Both the position numbers and the translations under genes were made by a program. Of a DNA stretch of 64,000 nucleotides, positions 21,701-30,949 are shown piece by piece. This DNA comes from Sinonovacula constricta (Eukaryota; Mollusca; Bivalvia; Cardiida; Solecurtidae): assembly GCA_007844125.1 (NCBI GenBank), contig CM017556.1, forward strand, positions 71,796,697 to 71,860,696, in the 5' to 3' direction. The notes beneath the pieces are model-generated. The model was given only the letters and a program-made list of their open reading frames with translations. It did no database searches and was not told the DNA's origin. Numbering within the stretch: position 1 is the first letter of the stretch; every line of letters starts with the position of its first letter.

Positions 21701-24606
21701 TATTTGTGTTAAATTTGCTTTTGTTTGGATTTATTTTATTCTAGGAATCGCTGCAGTCGATTAGTTTCCTCTTGATCATCCTGTGTGAGCAGATCCAAGG
21801 TTGTTTTTTTTGGGGTGGGGGGGGGGAGGGGGCGGATGTTCTTTTAGGGGTGTGTGGGAGGAGGTGGGGGTGGTTTTCGGGGAGGGTTGTGGTGAGGAGC
21901 AGCGGTTGTCCTGATTGAGCGAACACCAGGGCTTGGGTCTGGGTGCATTCTTTTCAAGATTTCTTTTTAAATGTAGCGGTCAAATATACCCATTTCAAGC
22001 ATTTCAGAAGCTGCTTCATAGGATGATGGGAGAGGTCAAATTTAGACTCATAGATACGACTTATGTTAAAGGGTCGTGTATGGGATTGGGGCATTCTTCC
22101 ACAGTTTAAGTGTTGATATCTAGAATTCAAATAGTGTAATTTCCTGCACTTCATATCTCGACAGACCTTCATAGAAAGTATGATTAAAATATTTTAATTG
22201 CAAAGTTATTTTTCTTTTAAAAGACATTTAAGGAGTAAATACATCCTTACTCGTCTTATCTGTAACACCGGACACATATGTGACAATACTACTTCTAGTT
22301 CCATGTAAATGGGACACGCCCTAAAATGTTAAAAATACCTTCATAGATGGTATATTTCGACAATTTTAGTGGGGTTCGGAACCCCCACCAGACCCCACAA
22401 CCATCCCCTCTAGATCGCCCATGCTGTACATGACTGTTTTGAACAGTACACATTCCAAAATATACTACGATACTGGAATGACTTAATATGTATGAGTGTC
22501 GTATGATGTTATTTATATGTAATCTGTATAATTCATTTAACATTCTTCCCTACTATTAATAATAGATTAAAATATAGGTTATACATAAAATTTGATTTTT
22601 TACTTGTTAAATCGCACAGACACAATTACCTGTGTAATTATTGCGGTGCCAAACTAATTATTGGTGGATTAAGACTCTACATACATGTTTAAATAGAACC
22701 ATTGACGCGCTGCACGTCAGCTGGGAGACCTGACCATTTGAAAATTTAAACCTACTGCGGTGAGAGTCTAAGACGTTACAATTCGGGGACGGTAACCGTT
22801 CGCCACGGGCACCATTTCGTCTGTTTTCCCGCGCATATAGGAAAATTATGTAAGGTTCTCTTAGTCTGTAGTTATTATAAACCAAATAGGTTTATTTTTC
22901 ATTTCAAGACTGTGGATTCGTAGAGAAACCCGTAGGCGGAAGTATATTGTCTGCACGAAAGAACAACGTTGGAGCCGTGGTGAAGTTTGGCTGTCGGAGT
23001 GGGTATGACATGCAGGGGACAGACTCTGTAACGTGTTTACCTAGCGGTCAGTGGAGTCATCCATTCCCTTTGTGTGTTGCTAACGAGGGTAAGTGAGAAT
23101 GTATGGAGGAATGTTATTCAATTTAATCAATCATAATTTGCACATAAACAGATAAAGAGTCGCCATCGTTTGTCAAGGAATGTTTCAAATTGTAATAATA
23201 ACATACACATGTTTTTTCTTTCTAGACAAAATACTTTTAATCTACCTTTTTTTCTCGATTAAATTGTTTATCAATTTATCACTTGTTTGGCTCATTCAGG
23301 ATAGGGTACAGACAGCGGTAAATATGTACGTTATCTGTATTTCTAGGTGTTAGAATTCGTTTTCAGATAAAATTAAGGTTGAAATATTATCTAAGTTAGC
23401 CATCAATTCTATTCTAGATATTGCATCAATTGTTTAACTCTTTTGAGGTTGGCTGTTGTTTGCCAGAAGCCGATACTATCTATATATACCAATATATTTG
23501 ATGTTATACAAATTATGTCCATGTTATATGTAGATACATGTAGCAGCTCTGTTTTATATATTTCCAGACTTTGCTCAGACTGTGATTATTTCAATATCTG
23601 CCGTCACTGGTGTTCTCGTAATTGGGGGTATACTTGGGGCACTCGGCCTCACAGCGCTTAAGGTATGACAATTTAAAAGGAATATAGTAATATCAAAGTG
23701 ACATGAGTACGGTTTTGTCTTTATTTTAAAATTAAAATGCATCAAATTTAAACACAAATTTTTTTTCATTTTTAATGTGTTGGTGTGACCAATTTTCTAG
23801 TATAACTGTCTATTGTCTTACTACTTTCTAGAAAAATAAACAAAAAACAATTCAATTTGTTATTTGAATTTGGAAACGAGTACTAGGAGAACCAACTGCT
23901 TTACATACTTATCACACATAATTCACAAAGGCATTCACAAGCTTCAAACCCGGGCCGGAACATGCCAAAGTCGTAAAAATGGTAGTGGTATAACTCCCTT
24001 GCTAGCGCTCAAGCAAAGTTAAGGTTACTTCCCCGACTGCTTGGCCGAGTATCATGATAATGTGACTGGGTGTGGTATCATGCTCAGGTGATCACGGCAT
24101 GATATACACAGTGAAGGCAGCACTATATAAGCTTCATGGGGACACCGTCTCCAGATAAGAGAAATGATGTTAGTGGGAGGATAAACACGATCAACAATAA
24201 ATAAATAAAATAAATAAATAAAACAAATCACTAATTACTTTCTACAAATTCTTAATCGCCTTACAAATTGATACGAATATATGCATTTCATACAACAAAC
24301 TTGCCATATTTCGTTCTAATACCATAATGTTTAAATACTATAAAAGACAGATCATCAATCAATCGTACTGTTAAAAATATTGACGTAAACGCGTCAGCTG
24401 CCCGATTTTGAATTTCATATCTCCTAGCCAGTTACACGTGTAACATTTACTGTGCCTTCTTGTGGAGATTTTGTCCACCAGAGGGGAATCGATGTTCTTC
24501 TAATGTTTGTCATTTTAACAGAAAATTATATTTTTTCCAGGCAGCAAGTCAGTCAGCTATAGTTCAAGGTCAGAGTGTGCTTACAAATATTGCGATACGA
24601 CACTAA
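1..24606 (+). CDS. Gene 1: membrane-anchored mucin with lectin-like, CUB-like and sushi modules (10 exons seen, 5' partial)
   Basis: Exons that join in one open frame: 3-624 (continuing left of the window), 1741-2118, 3360-3401, 8979-9587, 10594-10971, 12035-12076, 16869-21269, 22909-23088, 23568-23662 and 24541-24606. Together they make 2270 codons plus TAA. All junctions have GT..AG ends, all are phase 1 except the last (phase 0), and no internal stop was found by reading through. Domain order: Thr/Ser/Pro tract, lectin-like, CUB-like, 14-codon mini-exon, the same set again, a ~1466-residue mucin tract, sushi, one membrane helix, and a ~22-residue tail without tyrosine. It should be a heavily O-glycosylated type I surface protein. 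The signal peptide and first exons lie outside the window. Splicing is predicted by eye, without transcript evidence, and alternative use of the symmetric exons is possible. Confidence 0.8.
625..1740 (+). other. Gene 1 intron between lectin-like and CUB-like exons (unit 1)
   Basis: AT-rich intron with gtaagt donor and a long pyrimidine stretch ending tttcctcaag. It aligns by eye with 9588-10593 along most of its length (the segment after the donor, and the stretch from about 1320 to 1740), so it belongs to the tandem duplication. The unit 2 copy is about 110 bases shorter. Short open frames here (for example 1618-1872) cross the acceptor and are not genes. Confidence 0.75.
1741..2118 (+). CDS. 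Gene 1 exon A2: CUB-like domain (unit 1)
   Basis: This 378-bp exon is phase 1 on both sides, after acceptor tttcctcaag and before donor gtaatc. It encodes about 126 residues beginning ETSIHEMCVDV. Features seen: RALYLWNRGYPGTG, a CSC pair, alternating hydrophobic residues around MYTLHMDLYND, a C-x-QSLTVTD strand, LHTLNC, and a closing NGRFWIGF. This order of strands and cysteines resembles invertebrate CUB or CUB-like domains, which are beta-sandwiches used in binding extracellular ligands. Sequons NDT and NIS are present. The exon has exactly the same length as 10594-10971 and 60696-61073. The CUB assignment rests on pattern rather than a profile search. Confidence 0.75.
2119..3359 (+). other. 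Gene 1 intron between CUB-like exon and mini-exon (unit 1), with long (AT)n
   Basis: Intron from gtaatcaagttg to acceptor caattacag. It aligns with 10972-12034 apart from a long AT dinucleotide run at about 3050-3138 that unit 2 lacks. No gene is seen inside. The 2002-2199 frame is a read-through of the preceding exon. Confidence 0.7.
3050..3138. repeat. (AT)n microsatellite
   Basis: Uninterrupted TA/AT dinucleotides for about 90 bases within an intron. The homologous position in unit 2 (around 11820) has no such run, so it arose or expanded after the duplication. Confidence 0.95.
3360..3401 (+). CDS. Gene 1 exon A3: 42-bp mini-exon (unit 1)
   Basis: A 14-codon exon with phase 1 on both sides, between a clean acceptor (tcaattacag) and a strong donor (gtaagag). 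It reads ATENGASVTVACPA. Joined to the previous exon it gives NGRFWIGFK-ATENGASVTVAC, which looks like the last beta-strand and final cysteine of the CUB-like domain. The same mini-exon recurs at 12035-12076 and, on the minus strand, at 59479-59520, always the same length. Such conservation inside diverging introns makes it a real exon even though it is too short to stand out as an open frame. Confidence 0.75.
3402..8978 (+). other. Gene 1 long intron, unit 1 to unit 2
   Basis: A 5.6-kb intron with no gene seen. It holds a 0.9-kb interspersed element at 4457-5363, two copies of the SINE-like core at about 7440-7575 and 8045-8165, and otherwise AT-rich sequence matching 12077-16868 in blocks (for example 5690-5830 with 13620-13760, and 6900-7250 with 14410-14760). 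About 580 bases near 6310-6885 have no obvious partner in unit 2. The acceptor at its end is tttacttcag. Confidence 0.65.
4457..5363 (+). mobile_element. Interspersed element A, copy A1 (filled site)
   Basis: A ~0.9-kb non-coding repeat recognised by comparing the tandem units. Unit 2 reads directly from gaaacaagtcttatttttcattcc (about 13130-13155), whereas unit 1 carries this insertion between the same flanks. Landmarks: cttgtctcttcatctctc near the left end, three copies of a segment containing cagcgcttgggctgtttta, gtacatactgtacatatg, and at the right end the SINE-like core in reverse followed by aaatatctgtgaaaattttg. Related copies lie at 31190-32005, 50640-51790, 26558-26925, 47015-47215, 52690-53012 and 54582-54960. 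It encodes no protein. Confidence 0.75.
8979..9587 (+). CDS. Gene 1 exon B1: Thr-rich tract plus lectin-like domain (unit 2)
   Basis: Acceptor tttacttcag at 8978; the exon enters in phase 1 and continues the frame from the mini-exon, with the split codon becoming GCA. About 90 Thr/Ser/Pro-rich codons (TTTTSP variants with KPS, ARRTTT and SSPTTTT) come first. Then the GRIPSEG linker and a lectin-like domain that differs from unit 1 at 11 residues by hand count, with all six cysteines kept. It ends at a gtaagt donor at the same codon as unit 1. The read-through to 9655 is intron. The Thr-rich part is open in other frames too (8938-9264 and the opposite strand), which is a by-product of the repeat. 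Confidence 0.8.
9588..10593 (+). other. Gene 1 intron, unit 2 lectin-like to CUB-like
   Basis: Intron paralogous to 625-1740 with the same donor and the same tttcctcaag acceptor. No gene seen. Open frames around 10466-10696 are read-throughs into the next exon. Confidence 0.75.
10594..10971 (+). CDS. Gene 1 exon B2: CUB-like domain (unit 2)
   Basis: A 378-bp symmetric phase-1 exon, the paralogue of 1741-2118. By hand count 11 of about 126 residues differ from unit 1 (for example GYPGTG to GYPESG, and GCGQSL to DCHQSL), and every cysteine is kept. It opens ETSIHEMCVDV and closes NGRFWIGFE, followed by donor gtaatc. Sequons NDT and NIS are retained. The role inferred is the same: an extracellular binding module next to the lectin-like domain. 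Confidence 0.77.
10972..12034 (+). other. Gene 1 intron, unit 2 CUB-like to mini-exon
   Basis: Paralogous to 2119-3359 but without the AT run. No gene seen; acceptor tttttcaattacag. Confidence 0.7.
12035..12076 (+). CDS. Gene 1 exon B3: 42-bp mini-exon (unit 2)
   Basis: Reads ATESGASVTVACPA, differing from unit 1 by one Asn-to-Ser change. Phase 1 on both sides, acceptor caattacag, donor gtaagag. It probably supplies the last strand and final cysteine of the preceding CUB-like domain and links it to the mucin tract. Confidence 0.75.
12077..16868 (+). other. Gene 1 intron before the mucin exon
   Basis: A 4.8-kb intron, the unit 2 counterpart of 3402-8978. It contains the empty site for element A (about 13130-13155), a CA microsatellite, and SINE-like core copies at about 14240-14360, 14925-15060, 15540-15640 and a degenerate one at 16135-16225. 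Small open frames (14214-14408, 15142-15396, 15711-15956, 16132-16365) fall in these repeats or in AT-rich sequence and show no protein family. Acceptor tttttatgttgtag. Confidence 0.65.
12739..12776. repeat. (AC)n microsatellite
   Basis: CA dinucleotides for nearly 40 bases. Unit 1 has only a short ccacacacaac at the same place (about 4090), so the run expanded after duplication. Confidence 0.9.
16869..21269 (+). CDS. Gene 1 exon C: giant Thr/Ser/Pro mucin-repeat exon
   Basis: A single 4401-bp exon, phase 1 in and phase 1 out (donor gtaagatt), with 1466 complete codons and no stop in frame 16871+3k. It encodes tandem variants of TTTTSP (an 18-bp unit, roughly aca act aca aca tca cct) with interspersed SPSTSTSP, SPKTTT, SATTTT and, near both ends, less regular Thr-rich sequence. 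Such tracts are classic sites of dense mucin-type O-glycosylation and form extended, stiff stalks. There are almost no cysteines and no hydrophobic stretch. The array is homogeneous in the middle (about 18400-19900) and degenerate at the edges, as expected of a minisatellite that expands and contracts by unequal exchange. Its exact length in the assembly may not be reliable. Confidence 0.85.
17280..20310. repeat. 18-bp coding minisatellite
   Basis: Over 150 imperfect tandem copies of an 18-bp unit containing acaactacaacatcacct, in higher-order mixtures of variants (cttcaacgtccacatca, cctaaaactacaacatcg, ccactacatcatcggct). Copies differ mostly in third positions and by single substitutions. 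Frame is kept throughout, because indels are in multiples of three. Confidence 0.9.
21270..22908 (+). other. Gene 1 intron with G-rich tract
   Basis: Intron between the mucin exon and the sushi exon. It has an unusually G-rich stretch on the plus strand at 21808-21895 and otherwise no recognisable gene. The small open frames at 21741-22172 and 22295-22885 have no family signature. Confidence 0.7.
21808..21895 (+). other. G-rich tract, possible G-quadruplex former
   Basis: Many runs of three to ten G, such as ggggtgggggggggg, gggaggaggtgggggtgg and ggggaggg, on the coding strand of an otherwise AT-rich intron. The runs meet the usual four-run pattern for quadruplex folding in DNA or pre-mRNA. 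Function unknown. Confidence 0.6.
22909..23088 (+). CDS. Gene 1 exon D: sushi (CCP) domain
   Basis: A 180-bp exon, phase 1 in and out (acceptor atttcaag, donor gtaagtg), with 60 codons. It reads DCGFVEKPVGG...FGCRSGYDM...VTCLPSGQWSH...LCV. The four cysteines, the G-Y after Cys2 and the tryptophan before Cys4 are the standard sushi/complement control protein signature. Sushi modules are short protein-binding beta-modules and often sit next to the membrane anchor, as here. Closest by position and phase to the three sushi exons of gene 2. Confidence 0.92.
23568..23662 (+). CDS. Gene 1 exon E: transmembrane helix
   Basis: Acceptor tttccag, phase 1 in, ending ALK at donor gtatgac in phase 0. The exon encodes DFAQ followed by about 26 hydrophobic or small residues (TVIISISAVTGVLVIGG and onward), which is a single membrane-spanning helix rich in Gly, Val and Ile. 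The stretch has GxxxG-like spacing (GGILGALG) that can favour helix packing. It anchors the mucin as a type I protein. The exon is too short to be obvious on its own; the flanking splice sites and frame support it. Confidence 0.82.
23945..24225 (+). mobile_element. tRNA-derived SINE, family S (copy 1)
   Basis: Shares with 33455-33650 the strings ccaaagtcgt, aaatggtag, cttgctaacgctcaa (variants), cgtctccagata, and gtgggacgataaac with an A-rich tail. The head, with the pol III B-box, is better kept in the 33455 copy. A third, degraded relative is at about 42025-42190. Confidence 0.6.
24541..24606 (+). CDS. Gene 1 exon F: short cytoplasmic tail and stop
   Basis: After acceptor ttttttccag, 21 codons (AASQSAIVQGQSVLTNIAIR, then H) end at TAA 24604-24606. 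The tail has no tyrosine, no acidic cluster and no sorting motif that I recognise. It contrasts with the long tyrosine-containing tail of gene 2. The phase (0) matches the preceding exon. Confidence 0.75.
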   Translation, partial: AASQSAIVQGQSVLTNIAIRH

Positions 24607-24729
24607 GGCCATCAAATGTAAGAACTTCAGTGTTTACCACTTCTTAGTTTTAAAAACAATATTTACATGTGCGTGTTAACTGGTTGGTTGTTACGACTTT
24701 TTATGACTGTGAACTATGTGTTAATAGCG

Positions 24730-24735
24730 AATAAA
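24730..24735 (+). promoter_or_regulatory. Likely polyadenylation signal of gene 1
   Basis: AATAAA about 124 bases after the stop codon, followed by T-rich sequence. It is the first such hexamer downstream of the stop. Confidence 0.55.
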
Positions 24736-25414
24736 ACGTCGATGTTTATGTAATTGTGTTGGAAACACGGGTACCTTTTATTAATTTGTTTGTTGTTACA
24801 TCTATCTATATGATCTATTTTTTCAACAGAACAGCTTTCATAAAAGCACGGAAATATGTCAAGAATATAAGAATATATTGCAACATTTATCAACTTTCAG
24901 AAAACACCTGACAAGGTATTCGAATGGTATGCACAACAATTACCGCACTGGAACGGTCTGTCGGCAAAAGTTATACACTGCTTAAACCAATTTATAAAGC
25001 TCTAACCTCGCACTTTCCGAGATAAAAGTGAATTCAAAACCAAACATTCTAAGCTATGACATATACAAAGAGGGAAGTAATGTCGTGGTAAAATAAATTG
25101 GCTCTGATGTCACTTGAAACAATAATGTTTTCTTAGTATTCGAGTGGTGGGGGAGAAGTACTGTGAAAAAAAAGGTTCGACAAATACTCAAATGTCAAAG
25201 AACTATTATATGCGATGTATATAAGAGAAACGTACTTCAAAGAAATAGCGTAACGATTATATTTCTTGATATCAATCATTTTTTGGTATTCAGTTTTAAT
25301 ATTTGCTTGACGCTTCTTATTAGTAAAAAGCCTTTAAATATACAATTGCATAAATGTAAGAAAACGGCAGCTAAAACCACGAGAATGTGAATTTTGTTTA
25401 ATCGTTCGTTCGTT

Positions 25415-25418
<4 letters not shown>

Positions 25419-25498
<80 letters not shown>
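25419..25498. repeat. (AT)n microsatellite
   Basis: Pure AT dinucleotides for about 80 bases, downstream of gene 1. The open frame rich in IYIYIY on the minus strand is only a reading of this repeat. Confidence 0.95.
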
Positions 25499-25503
<5 letters not shown>

Positions 25504-26439
25504 CAAGCTGAAACAAGCATACTGGATGTAGAATGTTTACGCATTTGACTGGTTTTTAAGTAAATGAGCAATGCTTGGTAATTCTTAAACGTTGGAAATT
25601 ATGACATCCTTTATAAATTCCATGTTATTAAGTAGTTAAATATTAAATTTGTTTTAAGCAATTATATAACTTGATACCTTGATAATGTTTAAATGACTTT
25701 TATATTTGCAGAACATAGATAACAACCTCTGATACAGATCTGGGTTTATGTTTATCTAGCCAGTCAATAAACGTACACATCTAAGTTATTTTTAAAACAA
25801 TACTTGCAAACCACATTAATAAGTTCCCTTGATACTGTACGACCAAACCCTATGCTGTTGTGTCTGATAAAACGAATATTTCAGGCAATACAAAAATAGT
25901 CGTACTACCTTTATTTCATGTTGCTAGAAATACTGCTGCAAAACAAGAGAAGATCGTACATTTGCTTATGATTTATACAACAATTTCCCTTTATTTGAAT
26001 GTGTTCTGCATATAAGCCAGCTAGCAGAGAACAGATTTACAAGAGATATTTATTCAAAACTATCGGTGTATCTTGTTCAACGGGTAAATATTGGTTGATC
26101 TTCACCATTTATGTTTAGGCTGATGATGTATTGTTATATTTGTTATTACTTAAATATTTATATTGAAGTTACATTAACCTGTTTTTAAATAAAATATATT
26201 TTGTAAAATGTGTTGCTGGCTTTAAATCTTTTTGTTCTATGAAGTATTTACGTAAGTTAATCTGTGTTTTCACAAATGATGAAGATGTGTGCAGATCTAC
26301 TTCAAAAAAAGTTTAAGTGTAACTAGTTCCTGCAAAATTAAACTTAAGAGATCTGATAAATGGAACAAAAATATGAAAAGTTCCTATGTTATGTAAATGC
26401 GACAAATACACAGAGTCGAGACATTACTTATAGAGAGAG

Positions 26440-26535
26440 GCAAACAGGCACCGCCTTAGATCTACCAGTTGGCAAAACACGACTGGGCTGATTAAATTTG
26501 GCTTAAGGAGCCTCTAACCTCGACCTTTCTGAAGA
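26440..26535 (+). mobile_element. SINE-like core copy
   Basis: Degenerate copy of the core: caccgccttag...ccagttggcaaaacacgactgggctgatt...cctctaacctcgacctttctgaag. See the shared-core finding. Confidence 0.5.
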
Positions 26536-26557
26536 TTGTTTGCTTGTGATTTGAATA

Positions 26558-26925
26558 GGTAAATAAGAAAGGGGCATATCAAAATTTCCACAGATATTTA
26601 AATTTTATCTACCAGTAGACAAAGGCAAACAAGGTAAATGTAAATGTGACGAAAACACAGATACGAGACATAACACACAAAAAGAAAAAAAAACACCAGT
26701 TACCGCCTTGAACTGGTCAATCGGCAAAAGGTGCTAAAACAGGGTGCTAAAACCTGGTTTGTGGAGCGCTCCAACCGCGCACTTCTTGAAAGTTTTTCTA
26801 TCAAACAAACAGTAAAATAACAATATTCTGTCAAAGTGAAACAACTTACAGTAAGCATCTGCATCGGGAGTTAAAACAGATACAATGAACTTATATACAT
26901 ACATAATATCTAGTAATAAAATACG
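26558..26925 (-). mobile_element. Element A fragment
   Basis: Runs from ggcatatcaaaatttccacagatatttaaa through the core (ttaccgccttgaactggtcaatcggcaaaagg) to gcatcgggagttaaaacagatacaatgaac, in the opposite orientation to copy A1. Truncated before the gtacatactgtacat segment. Confidence 0.65.
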
Positions 26926-26984
26926 CTATCAACATATGAAGACATATTTTTAAACTTTTATTGATATCGAAAACATTTTAGGCA

Positions 26985-27385
26985 TTATTACGTCATAATC
27001 CTAACATAAACATTTTAGCATATCTATCTTTATGCAAACGCCGATATCATGGAAAAAAATTATAAGTGTAATCAACATTAGAGTAAGGTAATACGACAAA
27101 GTCCTATAAGCATTGAAACATATACCAACATTTAAAAAAGTATAGGACAAATCTGTGATGAGTCAGTAAACAAAAACAAACAAACAACAACAGCAAAACA
27201 GGTACCGCCTTCAAACGGTTAGTCGGCAAAAGGGACCGACTCCATGGCTTATAACAGGTATTACAGAGCTCTATCCTCGCACTTCCTCATGGGTTTCTCA
27301 AATGCAAGCAGTGAAACGAAAACCGAAGAGGTTTTATATTTTAATTAGAGCTGTAGCAGACCTTAACCTGAATGAAGATTTTTTA
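26985..27385 (+). mobile_element. Penelope-like element scrap interrupted by a core SINE
   Basis: The segment tttatgcaaacgccgatatcatgg matches 45980-46010, and gtagcagaccttaacctgaatga matches 46452-46475, both in the same order as in the Penelope-like relic there. Between them sits a core-containing SINE at about 27085-27320 with the leader acaaagtcctataagcattg. No readable protein remains. Confidence 0.45.
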
Positions 27386-29014
27386 AATGAAAATTGGGGG
27401 CCTAATAAATTTTAAAAAAAGAACAACTTTTGCAACTTTGGGGTCAAGTCGTTGCATCCTTCAATGAACGTTTTTAATCAATTCTTTTCACATGATTATT
27501 GTCTATGCGTAATTTTGATGTCAAAATTCTATTACTCGAACATGATCATACAACTCTTCTACAACTTGTACAACTTCTTCGAGTTTTATTCCCACGAGAT
27601 GGCTTGATTCCATCAAAGTAATGTACAAGTTGTCCATTTTATGCCCTCTGTATATATGCATTTGGTATTTGAAAGTATATATGGCATCTCTAGGGAATAA
27701 ATAGGACTCATTTTAATGTGCTTTATATATGATTAGCATTAGATTATGTCAAGGCCATGATAAATTTGTATAGATCGTCAAACCAAATACTCATTGAGTC
27801 ATGCATGTTTGAAATTATTGTTGATTATGTACTCTACCAAGTTCAACGATTAAATCTCTTCAATGGTGCATTTGGGAACGGCAGATATCTCCCATTTGTG
27901 TGTGGGGGTTAGGGAGAGGGATTTCCAATTTATGTATTACCTGCATTGTAAGGCATATCAAATTAGAAACTTTCCTATTTACTTCTGATTATTTGGCAAT
28001 ATGGCTAATAATCGGTCCATGTAGTTGTTAGCACAGCGCACGAACAAGTTAGTTCAGCTTTTAGATTTCAAACCTGTCGCAGGCTTTGGATTAAGACTAG
28101 TATTATATTTCCTTTACATGTACATTGGCTGAGAATAAATACGTGTCACAGCTGTTAAATTCCACACTGACAATTCAGTGAAAGCAAAACATTAAGTTAC
28201 AATATTACTTCGACAACAAAGTAAAAATCGGTCTACATAAATATTATCACAACGTCTATATGTGTTGTGTGTCAGCACTCGATTCGTATTGATACATCCT
28301 ATCAAACTTCCCTTTTCCAAGACATGTTCGCAACAGGTAATCCTTGCACAGTTCAATGTGGTTTAAATCAAACTGTGCTGCACACATCAGCCAACAAATT
28401 AATTAAACCTAGTAGAATATTTACTAAACCGTTGGCAAGGTTTTACTTTTAATTAATTTGACAATAATTGCAGTGTGCTACATTTGGTCAAAAAACGACT
28501 AATGCCAGATTGAAAATAAATTGTGATTATATACAGCAAAAGTACGGTCTTCCCAAATAAATCTTGAACATTAAGACTTTTCTCCTTCCATAAATACGAC
28601 GTTTGAGTTTACATAAAGACATAAAAAAGTTGCCTATGTCATTTTTTAAATTGAATAATGGCATCAAAGCCTAGAAGAAATTGAGGTTGAAGTTCTTTTA
28701 ATCTTGTAAAGTTCACTTGTATGTCTGACTTGTAATTTTTTGCCTATTAAAACAATATCATCAAAACTTTCCTTTTGGAGTGTTGTATGACAAATTATTA
28801 AAAAAAAGAATTATAGAAATACGAAAATGATTACAAAGACGTAATTCGTTACGGATTTTAAGGAGTTTTATGTTTTAAACGGCCGTCCAGTTTGCCCCAG
28901 AGATAGCCTACTGTTTATAATTAGAGTGAAGAAAATGCAGTTGTTTTGTCAGTCACCAACAAAACAAACGTTAAATGTACGACTATAGACCATGCAATTT
29001 TATTATTACACTTA

Positions 29015-29118
29015 GGCGAAAAGGTACATACTGTTTCCACATTTGCATTCGGATGGGGAGCAGTATGGCGAAAAGGTACATACTGTTTCCACATTTGCAT
29101 TCGGATGGGGAGCAGTAT
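29015..29118. repeat. Exact 52-bp tandem duplication
   Basis: Units 29015-29066 and 29067-29118 are identical (ggcgaaaaggtacatact...gggagcagtat). They lie in a 110-codon open frame on the plus strand (28946-29278) and an overlapping 114-codon frame on the minus strand. Because 52 is not a multiple of three, the two copies are read in different frames. Confidence 0.9.
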
Positions 29119-29412
29119 GTATGTTATTAGAAAAGCTAGGCATCTATTCACTTTAATTAGAGATGCAAATATGAGAAGAGGCATGCAGTTTAATATCAAT
29201 TTTAACAGTAACCTGTCTAGAAGAGATATCGGCAGCAGTGTCAGACAAAGGTACAATGGACACATGTCGTTGTTCTAATTGGAAATACAAATATAGTTAT
29301 ACAGGTTTAAATTAAAAAACAAATCCAACAACATTCAGCTATGACAAATAAATGGAACTATTTTTATCTCAAAAGATATATGTGTCATACTGGCAAAGAA
29401 AGATAGCATATA

Positions 29413-30569
29413 CAGTGCTCCCTCTACAAACGTCACCTCTCTTAGACGAATACCTCTCTGAGACGTCACTTCTATTTCCCCCCTGTTGTTTTTAACGTAT
29501 TTTTCCCTCTAAAGAACGACAACTCTCTTCAACGGCTACCGTCACACATTTTTACTTCCGTATTCTTTAAATTCCCTCCCTTGAGCGGCCGATGATTTGT
29601 TTCGCCAGTCGTCGTTAGCCATCGGCTTTTTCCGTGATGCCGAGTGATATCGGAAATTATCAAACAAACGTGACTGGATCCCGCGTTTATGTCCCTGCGT
29701 ATATGTCTTTTTGTAAAGAGACGGGAACCACTTGGATCAATCGAACATTGTTTTCACAGTTTTCTCTTGTGTTATTTTGATAAATGCCCTAATACTAGAA
29801 CAACTATAAAAACAAACGTTTGCGGCCTACCACACGTTAGCCAATTAAGGCAAATAAACCCAATCAAGCTCTTTGTGAGTAATTAAGCGGTCTTTTAATT
29901 GTACCAATCATCCGTTTATTAGTGGCCTAGATGGTGGGGTAATTCAGGAGCAATTGATTACTGGCATAAATTGGTCATCAGTGTGAAAATCAGCAATGGC
30001 GAATTTTTTTTTAAATACCCATTGTAGTTTATCTACGTAACAGTCTCTCAAAAACTGTCTTCATTACGCTGTATTAGCTTACTGTTGTCTGTTCAGTTAA
30101 AATGAGCACTAAAAAGAAAAAAAATATATTTCTGTCTATTAAACAACGTGTAACTGTTGTTAAGCAACTAGACTCGGGGAAATCAGTTCAGGCTATTGCT
30201 GATCAGTGTAATGTGGTAGAACACAGGTTCAGGTAATAAAATGTACTTAGCTGCTTGAGTAAAAATGTAAAAATGCTGACTTTAAATGACAAATACTGAG
30301 GTATGGTCTATAGATGGATCATTTAGAGATCATATGCTAAATTCATATTCACAATTGAATTTATTTCTCAATGTCAAATGAATCTTTCTTAGCAAATTAC
30401 AAAAGAAAATAACATTAAATGGATTAGAAGCATTTAATTCTACTGGTACTAAAATACGTAAGTACATGTATATACACATGTCTAAGGGTTACCTCTCTAG
30501 AGCAACTACCTCTCTTAAGCAACCAAATTCTCTCCTTCCGCTTGATGTTGCTTAAGAGAGGGAGCACTG
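29413..30569 (+). mobile_element. Tigger/pogo-type DNA transposon, internally deleted
   Basis: Starts TA-CAGTGCTCCCTCT and ends AGAGGGAGCACTG-TA. The terminal inverted repeats are at least 13 bases, flanked by the TA target duplication of the Tc1/mariner-pogo superfamily. The repeats continue with the interrupted motif acctctctt. Length is 1157 bp. Inside is the start of a transposase (30102-30236). It is too short to be autonomous. Confidence 0.8.
30102..30236 (+). pseudogene. N-terminal fragment of a pogo/Tigger transposase (CENP-B-type HTH)
   Basis: 44 codons starting MSTKKKKNIFLSIKQRVTVV and continuing with KQLDSGKSVQAIADQCNV before TAA. The basic start, the S-I-K-Q-R-V and the L-x-x-G-x-S-x-x-A-I-A spacing are those of the psq/CENP-B N-terminal helix-turn-helix used by pogo-family transposases to bind their inverted repeats. 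The second DNA-binding domain and the DDE catalytic domain are absent. It lies inside the inverted-repeat element at 29413-30569, as expected for an internally deleted copy. Confidence 0.65.
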
Positions 30570-30949
30570 TACTACAATTGGATAATACATAATTTATTTG
30601 TGTTTAACTATAACCCAGTGAACAAATCGTTTACAAACCATTAATAATATGCTGATGTAAAATTTATTTCATCATAAAATGCACAATGACATGGCAACTA
30701 AAAATCATACCCTACAACAATAAACAAATAATGAATGACAGTCATGTCAATCAAGATTATATGACAAGGATGAAACAAACATGGTAACAATGACCCCTAT
30801 TTTCATTCTGGCACTTATGATATAGTATTGCGTAGCATAAAAAGGCAAAATAAATATCACAGTTGTATTTTAATAATAAAAAGGTATATGAACTATTTTA
30901 TAAGGAAATAATGATAAATTGACTACATTTACATTAATTTGCACAGTAA

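Larger units (their letters stand above)
23089..24540 (+). other. Gene 1 last two introns, with a tRNA-SINE
   Basis: Introns 23089-23567 and 23663-24540. The second carries a SINE relative at about 23945-24225 (cttgctagcgctcaag, then ...ccgtctccagataagagaaat... and an ATAAATAAATAAA tail), matching the copy at 33455-33650. Nothing else recognisable. Confidence 0.6.
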
